Part shown: piece by piece, positions 34,415-45,900 of the stretch
Position numbering within the stretch: the stretch's first letter is position 1
How the letters are laid out: the number at the start of each line of letters is the position of its first letter
Assembly (NCBI RefSeq): GCF_012489685.1
Contig: NC_080043.1
Span: 50,235,127-50,299,126 of the forward strand
Source of the DNA: Lotus japonicus
Taxonomy: Eukaryota > Streptophyta > Magnoliopsida > Fabales > Fabaceae
Direction: 5' to 3'
Length of the DNA: 64,000 nt
Program-made: the position numbers and the translations under genes
Notes under the pieces: generated by a model
Told to the model about the DNA's origin: nothing
What the model saw: only the letters and a program-made list of their open reading frames with translations
Databases searched by the model: none

Positions 34415-35008
34415 CTTTGACAAATGAAAAGATTCAAGTAGAACAAACAAATGTTAGTGTTTACCTCACTTCTCTCGTGTTTCCCTCAAATTGGCTTTTC
34501 TATGATGTGCACTCTTGCCTTTTTCCACTCAAAAATTCTCACAATCTCTTGAGTAAATCAAAGTTAAGACACACAAAGAATTATGCCACCAAATTTGTGT
34601 AGAGTCACACAGATTAGAATAGACTTTAGAATATGAAACAAAAGAAGACAAGACAAATCACCACAGAAATGGAAAGGACTCCAAATATTTAGAGACTAAA
34701 GAAGAATTCAAGAACAAACAGAAAGAAGAAAATAAATTGGAATGCTAGCAACAAAATTACCTTGAACAATTGAATTTGGCTAATTAAACAAGAACCATTC
34801 AGCCATTTTTTTTTTTGAATTTTCGTTTTTTTTTTTTTTTGAATTTTCGTTTTGTAATTTGTTTTTGATTCTGAACAATTAACAAGGCTTAACTTTTGCA
34901 ATGGTTCAGCCAAAAGAAACAAAAACTAAAATCAAGGTAACAAGAAATGACAAAGAGTTGCTAACCAGAATTCCAGATAAGAAAAGAAACCAAAATCCTA
35001 GAACCGGA

Positions 35009-35021
35009 GCTCTGATTACCA
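35009..35021 (-). other. Primer-binding site of the CRM element (tRNA-Met-like)
   Basis: The minus strand reads TGGTAATCAGAGC, two bases inside the 5' LTR. It matches the initiator tRNA-Met site TGGTATCAGAGC except for one extra A. Confidence 0.75.
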
Positions 35022-35023
35022 AA

Positions 35024-36049
35024 TGATACGCCCCAAGTTGATGCAAGGGCTGCAATGGATCGTCTAGGATTGATCTTGGATGATGAGAACTCTGAATTGT
35101 GAAAAAAGAAGAAGAAGAATTTCGTGATGGAAGGGAAATGGACAGAAAAGAGGGGAAGTTTTAGTGAAATGGAAGATGAAGACTTCACACAAAGGTGGTG
35201 ACAAACCCTTGATAAGCCTAATTCTTGAATCACTCAAGAACTATGAGAATCACTCTCACAAATCTGAATCACTCAGAAAAGAAAATACTAATTCATTCAT
35301 AATCTGTCTATTACATTGAAGGAGTGGTCCTTATAAAGAAGAAGGAAATTCAGCCTAGTTACAAAAAAATGATGAGGTGTAATTTCTCTAGAAGAATCCT
35401 AGGCTAGGAGTTACAAATTAAAAGAGGAAGATAGTGATATGCTTCAGCCCTGAACGTGTTTTTAGTGGCTGATTGCTTCATGTAACTCCCTTTCTTGATT
35501 GTTATTCTGACCAGGGAATATAGCATTCAATGCTCTTTATGAACTTAATTTCCCTTTCTTTGTAACTCCATTCTTGGCTTTGAAAGCTCTTCAATCCTTT
35601 GACTTTGCTGATGTAACTCCTCCATTCAGAACTTATTGAAATTCAAACACATTCAAAGAGTTTTAAGAAAGGAATGGATCCCTCCCTTTAAGCCCTTCAT
35701 GCGCCACATGCAAACACACACCACTTGAAGTGGATTAAACACACTAAAATAAAATTCAGCAACATAATGCATTTGGATCCAACTTATTCAATTGGTCCTT
35801 TGCATTTTTATTGAAATAAAATAAAACAGAACATCACATGGCAGCCCCTATGCGTGGGCTGGCTCTTCTTCTTGGGCCTGAATGATCATCATGATTTTTG
35901 GTTCCATCTCTTCTACCACTTTGTCTTCAAGAATGGTTGCCACTACTTGCTGAAGAGTCTCTTTGGCCTTTTTAGCTCTAGCCCTTGTCATTGGTCCTCC
36001 AAGTCCTTTTAGTGCTCCATGACCCTTGTCCTTGTCCTTGTCCTCATCA
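35024..36049 (-). repeat. 5' LTR of the CRM element
   Basis: 1026 bp, differing from the 3' LTR by one extra base (gatcttgg versus gatttgg) and one substitution (aaaagagg versus aaaacagg). A TATA-like tttataagg on the minus strand at 35329-35337 probably drives the genomic RNA. Like the 3' copy it holds the tail codons (36048-35848), without their upstream frame. Confidence 0.9.
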
Positions 36050-36054
36050 AGTTG

Positions 36055-36922
36055 GCACGCAGTGGTGGCCCAGGGAAGAAGATACTGAACTGTGCATTGG
36101 CAATTGCAGCTGGAAAAGACGCGCATTGCCCTCCAGTCCACAGTTTATATTATAGGGACTAGTAGTAGTACAAGTAGTTTCGGTGAACTCATTCATTGTG
36201 TTTGGTACATTTCTTGGTTCATTTTGTTGTTGTTAATCACACACACGCATCGAGGGAGAGAGAGAGATCTCACACTCACAGCTTTTATTTTCACTTGACA
36301 GAGCTTCATTATCTGAGTTTTCCAGGTTCCTCACAGTGTTTAAGGTGGTGCGTGCTGTGACCCTTTTCTCTGATTTGAGAATGGACAAAGTAAAAAATGA
36401 GCTTTTTCTATTTTCCTGCGGAGTGTAAGAGCTTGATTTGAAAATGGGGTTGGTCTAAAGAGTTCACAAATAGCTTTCTGGAAGGAAAAGAAAGAACCTT
36501 GCTTTTTTTTTTTTTATTTGCAGTGAGGAATCACAAGGTTCATTTGGGGGCTTTTGCCAAAGTCCTCTGTGGTATTGGTCTGTTTCTTTCTTATGCTCAA
36601 ATCAGGGGTGAAGAGATTGGAAATACTGGGAGCTTCCTTTTTGGTCCTGTTTTGTCACATCTTTAATTTGTATGTAAAGTAAGGAATTAGGATCACTAAG
36701 TGCTAATATTTGTTGGTGAAAGATATCAGCTTTAGGATTTCTATTTATTGGGTCATCTCCCACTAAGTTATAGGTTGACTAAACATTGTACTGTGAGTCC
36801 TGTTTGTGAAATTTTCAAGGTTGATCTCCAATGAGACCAAGTCCATTGAAGAAGTTTGCCTAAGATTTTTTTTCAAGGCATAGTTGTATTTGAGGTTTGG
36901 CCTGTGATTTGGATACTTCAAG
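36055..36922 (+). promoter_or_regulatory. MLO promoter and 5' untranslated region
   Basis: A TATA-like tttatattatag lies at 36143-36154, followed by a C/T- and GA-rich leader (agggagagagagagatc at ~36253). The 5' UTR may hold an intron, since 36400-36900 is T-rich and gttttccag/gttcc occurs at ~36318, but I cannot fix its ends. The CRM insertion has moved any regulatory DNA beyond 36050 about 7 kb further away. Confidence 0.45.
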
Positions 36923-39900
36923 ATGGCAGAAAATGTACAAGAAGCACGGTCGTTGGCCTTGACTCCTACGTGGTCTGTTGCCACTGTGTTGAGCATCTTT
37001 GTTGCTGTCTCTTTGGTTGTGGAGCGCTCCATTCACCGTTTAAGCAATGTAAGTACTGCTAGCTTCTTTATTTAGCTGTGTTGGTTTTTTATGTTAATCA
37101 TATTGCAAGGGAAAAATTACCTGCAAGAAGTTCCAGGCTTGTTCTACTTTGAGGCATTTTATAAACTTAAAACTTAAAAGAGATGCTATCAAACATGTAA
37201 ATGAAATTGAATGGGGGAAGATTAGAGGTTCAGAAGTGAAACTGTGAAATTGGAAAAGCAAAGAGTATTTTACCTAAGAACTAGTTAAACATAGTAGGAA
37301 GCTTCATTTATGGGTTGATCTCACCCCTAAAACAAGTTTATCTGGAACTGCATCAATTGGTTTGAAAATAAGCTCTCTTTTTCAATTCTAATTTTTAAAC
37401 AGTACATCCACCTCTCATACACTATCTCTCTTCCTATCTCATCACATCATATATTATATCTATCTCTCATCTGTCTTTTTCCTTTCCCAATCTTCTTATT
37501 TCGGGTGTCTGCACCCGATATGGTGTCTAACAGCCATCCTCCTTATACTTTTGACCAAATCATCCCCTTTTCAGTGTTAGCAAATAAAATGTTCTTCGTG
37601 GTCAGCTATTATTTTGGATGAGAGAATAATATATTTCACTTAGATACTCTTACAATCACTAATTTAAAGACATCATTTCCCCCTAATAATGAAATAAATC
37701 TTCCCCCATAAGTGGTAGTTATTTTCCTATGATCCGATTGGATTCAGATTTATATCAGTCTGATTCTAGTACAGATTTATCATAGGAAAAAACTCAAATA
37801 TTGCAAAATCAGCTTTGATATGATTTCTGATTTGTGATTATGTTTAACTGTGATTGCAGTGGCTGGGGAAAACTAATCGAAAACCCTTGCTTGCAGCTTT
37901 GGAGAAGATGAAAGAAGGTAGCACAGATTTAAGTTCTTCTGGAAATCCTTTCAAATATATATAAAATGATTTTGATATGTTTTGTCCTCACTGACTTTTC
38001 TATGTTGTGCTAATTTTATGTAATGTGTCTCTCTTTACTAATCAATTTCATTATTTTGAAATTCATCTTCAGAGTTGATGTTGCTTGGATTTATATCACT
38101 CCTACTTACTGCTACCTCGGGCATGATAGCCAATATTTGCATTCCATCGAAGTTCTATAATAGTGCTTTTGCTCCGTGCTCTAGATCTGAGATTGATAAA
38201 GAAACTGAAGAGAATGAATCCAAAGAACGTAAGTTATTGATGGCTTCTGCTTATCCACACATACTTGGGAGGATGTTGGATGGAATAAATAGAAATTCCT
38301 GCAAAAAGGCATGAGCTACATACCTCACTTCACATGTATTAAATTTGACTATCATTAACTTTTATTAGTCACTTTTCTAAATAATGTTACTTAATGTGCA
38401 ATTTATCATGTTACTCAGGGTTATGAACCATTTCTTTCATATGAGGGGCTAGAGCAGTTGCACCGATTCATTTTTATCATGGCGATAACACATATATCTT
38501 ACAGCTGCCTAACAATGTTGTTAGCCATTGTGAAGGTCAGATATTGTTTTTAATATGTAGATGGGACTAGAATACCACACGTTTATCATTATAGTTTGCT
38601 TGTTGAATTTTCTTGTTCTTTTCTTTTTTTAACAATATTGGAGTAGTGGCATAAAGAGGTTTGAATAATCTAAATATGGAAAATTGATACAATGCATATT
38701 ATATTTCTGTTGTCAGTGAAGGGCTACCATATGCTTTTTCACCTTATAGATCTTGGGAAAGTTTTGATGGACTACTTTTGGCTAATTAATGATAGTATTA
38801 AGGTGAAGAATTTGAGAATTGATATAGTTGTGTAACCAAAAGAATTAATTGGCACACAATTGTCTGAAGTTGGTATATGCTAACTGAAAGGATTCTTGCC
38901 GCATTCAATTCCTTTCTAGTTAGGCTTATTCAATTGGGGAATACTCTTTAGAGTGCAGAATCTATTGTTGATTTCTCCAACAATGTTATGTGACTTATTG
39001 GAACCTGTCCTTATGAGAAATGGTTCAAATTCAATACTCAAACTACCACTTAACACTTAACCAGATAAGTGGTGTCTCAATCATGTCTTATGAAGCATCA
39101 CCATGCGAAATGACTGAACTGAGCAAAATTATGGAGAAATATGGGACCTGGCATGATATATAGGGTAATGCATTAGAATAAATTATACAATATCAAAAAA
39201 AGAAGTAAAGAAGCATAGAGAATTTATATTATTCTAAGTATGGTGATTACACTTATGAAAATGAACCAATCTATGAAAATGATTTGTAAATATTTTTTAT
39301 GGAATAAAATTTTGTTCAGCTTATTTAACTTTAGTGTCAATTGGTATCTACCGTGCTTTTCAATATTTCTAATCAATTTAAATTTACCTTGCAATAAACA
39401 GAAAACTAATAACAAGAAACAACTCACTGAGATATTTCTATGTTTTATTTATTTAGTTGGCTTTATATTGACATAGTTCGATTTTTGTGACATAGTACAC
39501 TTTTTATTTAACCAGATTCACAGTTGGAGAGTGTGGGAAAATGAAGCTCACATGGATCGACACAATTCATTAGCTGGTAAGCTCAATACTTCTCAATATG
39601 CCTTTGATCATAAGCTACTTTTTATTTGTATGATGTATCTCTTTGGTCCTTTGAAATGTTGTTTCCATTTTTCTGATTGACTATACTATTAGACTCAAGA
39701 GTTCAAACAGAGTTAGGATTTTATTGCTACCAATTACTCTATTATGAACTAGAGTTATAAATACAATTGCAAGAATACAACAACACACAAGCTTTCACCC
39801 TAACTAGGACTTTCCTCCTTCAAAAACAAATAACTGCCACACCAAATACATAATTGTTCCATAAGAAATAAAAATAACTAATCAGGCCTTGCTAGACTGA

Positions 39901-42900
39901 GCCTGCATCTTTTTCCTTGTAGCATACACCTATAGTGATCTATTATCTACATGAAATAAGCAAAATAAACACAAGAAGGGGGGTTGAATTGTGTTTATGA
40001 GAATATGTTTCAGTAAAGCTAGTTGTAAACAACTTTCCAAAACACTTAAAATGTGCTAGTTTAAATTCGGTGCAGTTAACACGTTCTGATGACTATAGCA
40101 CGTTCTGATGACTATAGCACATTCTAATAAGACTTAGCACGTTCTATGCAGTCTTAGAAGATCTATGCAGAAGTAAATTCTTTTGAGAAAAATGATCTTC
40201 TAAAAGCTTTTAAGGAGTTCTTAAAGGATGCAGCCATCAATATATAAGCTTCAAAACTTAACTCAATTCCCCTTATGTTAGAGCATCTCCAATGGTAGTA
40301 TCTAATGTTAAATACATACATCCAACCGCAGCTTGTTTTTCACTGCTGGTTCACCACCACGACTCCAAGCCTACAGTGATGCTGATTGGGCTTGATGTCC
40401 AGACACAAGGAAATCTACTACTGGCTGGTGTATGTTCATTGGAAATGCTCCAATCTCATGGAAATGCAAGAAACAAGACTCAGGCTCTAAGTCATCCACT
40501 GAAGCTGAATATCGAGCCATGTCTGCAGCATGCTCAGATTATTTGGTTGCGTGGTCTTCTTTTAGAGCTTGGTTTCTCACAATCACAACAAACTCCGTTG
40601 CATGCTGACAATACAAGTGCCATACAAATTGCAGCAAATCCCGTTTACCATGAACGAACGAAGCACATAGAGGTTGATTGTCACTCCATCTGGGAGGCTT
40701 ATGACCGAAGAGTTATCACTCTACCTCATGTCTCCACATCTGTTCAAATTGCAGATATCTTCACCAAATCGTTGACACGTCAGCGTCATAATTTCCTAAT
40801 TAGCAAATTGATGCCTGTAGATTCACCAGCATCAATTTGAGGGGATGTCAATGGAAGCTTGCAGAATATTGTTTATTACTTCAGCATATTTGGTCATTTA
40901 AATCAGCATATTGCATTTATGTACAGTTGTAACTGTGATATTCTGTAATTACTCCCTTAATTAGAATAGGTCAGCAGTTAAGTCAGCATATTCATGTAAT
41001 TAGAATAGCCAGCTGTAGGATACATTTCTGGCAGTTTAGCTAGTTTTAACGGATAGTATTATTCTATTTATATGAGAATTCTCCAGCAGGAGAGAACACA
41101 ATTCAAACATATCTTTCTCAGAGTTTAACATGAGATGCCATCCACAAAGAGAGCCACACGAGCCTTAGCTGACCCACCTCGACCCGAAAAAGCGTCCGAC
41201 CCAAAACCACCATCTGCATTGCCGTTCCCATCATCATCCCCATCACCACACTCGCTGCCTTCCCCAAGACCAGAGCCCATTTTCACGAACAGAACAGAAC
41301 AGAGGAGCGAGATCGGGTTGCAGAAGTCAAGCAAAAACGCCGGGAAGAGACCAGGAACAGAGCGCAAGAGGAAAGGAGTTAGAGCTCATCGTCACTGTCT
41401 CAAGCAACAGCAACAGAGATGTTGAAATGAGCGGAGCAGAAAAACAGGGGCGACACCTCGAGAAGCACAGCGAAAAACAGAGGCAGAAAGACGCGACACC
41501 ACGAGCAGGGGCAGAGCGCTGCCGTCGTAGGAGGAGAGTGGCGCTAGGAGAGAAGCATCGGGAACCTTGGCGAAGGAAATTACCACGAACAGGAAGGACC
41601 AAGGCCGCGAAGAACGAAGGCAGAGCAAGGCGCAGCGCAAGTTATAAATTCATTTACCTCCGCCTAATAACTTAGGGCCTGTTAAGTTTGAGAAAATGTT
41701 TTATGTCTTTGTTCTAGTTTTCACTTTTGAATACATAAATGTCATATTATTTTCTCTATTTCCACTATTTGAGCTCATACTAGTTTCATTGTTCCCTATA
41801 TAAATTCTGAAATTGAAAACAAAGTGAAAATAAGGTGACATTTTTTAATTAAAGTGAAAACAGGAAATGAAAACAAAAATGCATTTTTTCAAACCAAATA
41901 GCAAATAGATATTAAGCTTTTGGGAAAATTGGTAATTGAGAAAATACATGACCATGTAGTTCATACTGAAACCTTATTTAGGAGCTGGTTGACCTTTTCT
42001 TTTGTTGCAACAGAAATTACTAGACAGTTAACGATGCGAAGGCAATCAACCTTTGTCAAGTCTCATCCATCAAATCCATTGGTCAGAAACAGTTCCATCA
42101 TTTGGCTGGTAATTTCATATCTCCACTTGTTTCCTTATTTCATTTGGCTTCATTTTATTTATGTTTGCCTTTAATTTCTTAAGTTATTTACTTGATGAAA
42201 GAAGACAGATATAAAGAATATTTCAAATCAAAATACACTCAAGGGTTTACCATCTTTTCATGACTTACTTGGCTTTCCTTCTGATCTATTTGCTTTTCTA
42301 AACAAATTGCGTTGGCTAAATCACTACAAAGTTGTTCTCTTGAGCAAGCAAATATATTTAGTAATATAAGATTAAAAGTTTAATGATTCTTTCTTTTTTT
42401 CTTTTTGTTGTAAGGCATATGAGAATTCCTTTTGTGGTTCTGTAAACACTAGCTGCTAATTATTCACGAGGGATAATTGTGTGAATCTCTTATAGCTGTC
42501 AACAACATCTTTTAAGGCCGAACTTTCTTTATATGAATCTTTCAGTATTACCATATACTCTTTAGTAACTACTCTATTTATACATCATTTGAACCATCTA
42601 GTTTTTTTTCAGCAAGCATGTATTTGCAAGAAGTCTCAAATGAACAAATCCTGGTTTTATAAATTTTGTATCTATCTAATTTCGATTTTGCTCAAGCTGT
42701 AGACATGTTTTTTCCGGCAATTTGGGCATTCCGTGGTTCGTGCTGATTACCTTACACTTCGCAAAGGCTTCATCATGGTATGAAACAATGCAATAATTTG
42801 TTTTAGGTTTAAATGGTTTTGAACTTTTATTCAAAAGGCTACCTATTGTTGTTTTTATCTCAGTGTCTGTGCGTGTTTTTCTCGAAGTTGCTTTGCTAAT

Positions 42901-45900
42901 AAGTTATTTATATTTAGAATCCTATCTCACTATATGATAAGGTGCATGAGCTCTCATATGGCTAAACTTCTATGTTTTCCTAGTAAAAGAATAACAATCT
43001 TCTGTTCTAATTTAATAGAAAAACAAACTATACTACTTAGACTAACAATATTAATGATCTTCCTTCTTAATTTCCTTTTGTACCTGGCTTGAAGTGTCAC
43101 ATGGTACTTGTATGTCAGGTTTGTATACACTGCTTTTTTGTGAATGTTAACTGCTTTACTCTGCTTTCCTTGTTCTTAGCAGAATCACAACCTTTCATTA
43201 AAATATGATTTCCATAGCTACATGGTCAGATCTATGGAAGAGGAATTCCCAAGGATAGTTGGTGTGAGGTTAGTAATAGCTGAGATTCAGCAGTCACTGT
43301 AATTGCAGCTTCTTCAATATCTCTTTTGGACGTCAATTTCTTGTCCTCTAGTATAATAAGACATCTTCTGCACTTTTACGTACTGTGCTTGATCTTAATC
43401 TCCGAAGAGGACCAGTATTTTAATAAATATTGGAAAAATAAATCATCAGTTCATTTGCACAAATTATTTTAAGTGGAAGTTTTAGTTTTCCAGTCTGCAG
43501 TCATTGCAAATAATCGATACAAGGAGGAAAGAATATAGCTTAATTCAAACGTCTTGGACATTATATTGTTCTTGGTATATTTTTGTTGCTTGTTTTTCCT
43601 AAATTGGTTCTGATGAAAATTCTGAAAGCTGATAATCCTGTCTTTTTTGTTTAATCTCTTGCAGTGGTCCTCTCTGGGGATTCGTTGTTGGTTTCATGCT
43701 TTTCAACATTAAAGGTATAGATTATTATGAAAAATCTAGGTCATTGAAAGTAATTTATGATATCTTCCTTGATTTTATCGATATACTCGCTCCTACTTGA
43801 AGAGAACAGAGAGAGAAAGAGAAAGATTGAACTGGATCTTGATCATTGTATTATTGGTAAAGAGTACACACAGTGTTGTTAATGGCGGATAGCGTCGCGT
43901 AGCGGCGAGCCCAAAATCCGCAATAGCGCTATAGCGTGTAGCGCTATGGCCGCTACGCTGAAGGAGGAGGAGGAGGAAGGAGGAGGAGGAAGGAGGAAGA
44001 AGGAAGGAGCAGGTCTCTGTTTTCATCGTGAAAAACAGAGGAGAACACAGGAGCAAAGGTTGAAGAAGATTAAAAACGTGAAAGCCCCAGAATGCCCTTA
44101 AAATGTTTGAAATAATGTTTAAATCGGGGGGCATTTTGGGGTTTTCGCCCTGAACATAAGGGTTTTTATTCCTCCTTGCAACGCTGCGTTTCATTAAAGA
44201 CAGGAAAACCCCAAAATGCCCTTTAAAAGTTGGCTTAAATACTCTAGAGGTCCCTGAAATTGCCTGCCGTACTAAAATAAGTCCCTGAATTTTTTTTTTC
44301 CGATTCCGAATCCCTGGAATTTTTTTTTAATCAGAATAAGTCCCTACTCGTGTTTCCAGCCTATGTGGCACAATTTTTGCTGAGTCATTTATTCCACGTG
44401 GCTTTTCTATTTTTTTTAAATACACATTGATTAAAAAAATAAAATTAAACACGTAAATTTAAAATTAAAATCTTTTTAGAGATTTAGGGTTAATTAGATT
44501 TAGGGATTTATGGTTAATTAGATTTAGGGTTAATTAGGTTAACAAGATTTTAATTTTAAATTTAAACATTTAAATTTAAAATTAAAATCTTTTTAGGGAT
44601 TTAGGGTTAATTAGATTTATGGTTAATTAGGTTAATAAGATTTTAATTTTAAATTTAAATGTTTAATTTTATTTTTTTAATCCATGTGTATTTAAAAAAA
44701 TAGAAAAGCCACGTGGAATAAATGACTCAGCAAAAATTGAGCCACATAGACTGGAAACACGAGTAGGGACTTATTCTGATTAAAAAAAAATTCTAGGGAT
44801 TCGGAATCGGAAAAAAAAATTTCAGGGACTTATTTTCGTACGACAGACAATTTCAGGGACCTTCAGAGTATTTAAACCTTAAAAGTTTAGCCTAATGTTT
44901 AAATATGGGGCATTTTGGGGTTTTCGCACCTGAACATTAGGGTTTTTCTCCCTCTTTCTTCCTCACACCGCTATTGCGCCGTTTCAGACGCGATTCTGGC
45001 CGCGATCGCGGCCGCTACAGCGGCTACGCGATTTCCGCTCCGCTACAGCCTCCAGCGTCGCGCGGCCAACCCCTGATCCGCCACGCTCCGCCGCTATAGC
45101 GCCGCAATAGCCCGCTATTGACAACCCTGAGTACACAGTGTGTTTGATGTATAAGAAGTATTCTAACTGCTATAACTGACAGCTGTAACTAGCTTTAACA
45201 AACTATTAGTTAGATCTAACAAAACCTAGGCTAGTATCCTATACAATCAGGTGTATGTTATGTTAAGGTACACTCATACTGCTCCAAAAGAACAACATTG
45301 TTATGGATCTGTCGTTTGGCAAAAGCTCCCCCCCCCCCCCCCCCGCACTTCAATTCCTAAGATTACCTGAAACAATGTGGTCAGATCATAATTGGTTTTG
45401 CATACTGTTTTTTTTTTTGAAAGTTGGTTTTGCATATTGTTGTAACTTATATATATTTTTTGGCGGTTTATACAGGATCTAATCTCTATTTCTGGATTGC
45501 TATCATTCCTGTATCTGTAAGTACCTCAGACATTGTGAAGGGCAAGTGGTTGGCTGTGTGTAATAGGTAGTGAGTTTTAGTATGGAATTTGAATAGAACA
45601 GTATGTTTGTTGATGAACCTGACATGAATAAAAATGGCATTATTACTTAAATGGGATATTTCTTATACACAACAAATTAGTTGAATAAACTTTTGAAGAC
45701 AATCTACATTTCATTCATTATGATTGTTTGATTAGTCACAAAACCTAATAGTAATTTTTAAAATTTATTTTTTTATACAAATAATGACGTATTAAGTTTG
45801 CATGAAGCTTGTTGAATAAATTTTTGAAGATAATCTACATTGCATTCATTATGATTGTCTGATTAGTCAGAAAACCTAATTGTAATTTTTAAAATTTAAT

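Larger units (their letters stand above)
29006..36054 (-). mobile_element. Full-length CRM-lineage (chromovirus) retrotransposon
   Basis: LTRs of 1025-1026 bp at 29011-30035 and 35024-36049, with TG...CA ends, are flanked by the perfect duplication agttg (29006-29010 and 36050-36054). The minus strand carries PBS, one uninterrupted gag-pol frame and a polypurine tract (30036-30050). The polyprotein runs past that tract into the 3' LTR, and its last ~67 codons are LTR-encoded. Overlap of the pol C-terminus with the 3' LTR is a hallmark of CRM (centromeric) chromoviruses. I see only about two differences between the LTRs, so the insertion is very recent and may still be competent. It lies about 870 bases upstream of the MLO start codon in the opposite direction. 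Confidence 0.9.

Noticed and set aside
45328..45344. Run of 17 C in MLO intron 9
   Set aside because: Homopolymer of uncertain length, likely affected by sequencing; no functional meaning inferred.
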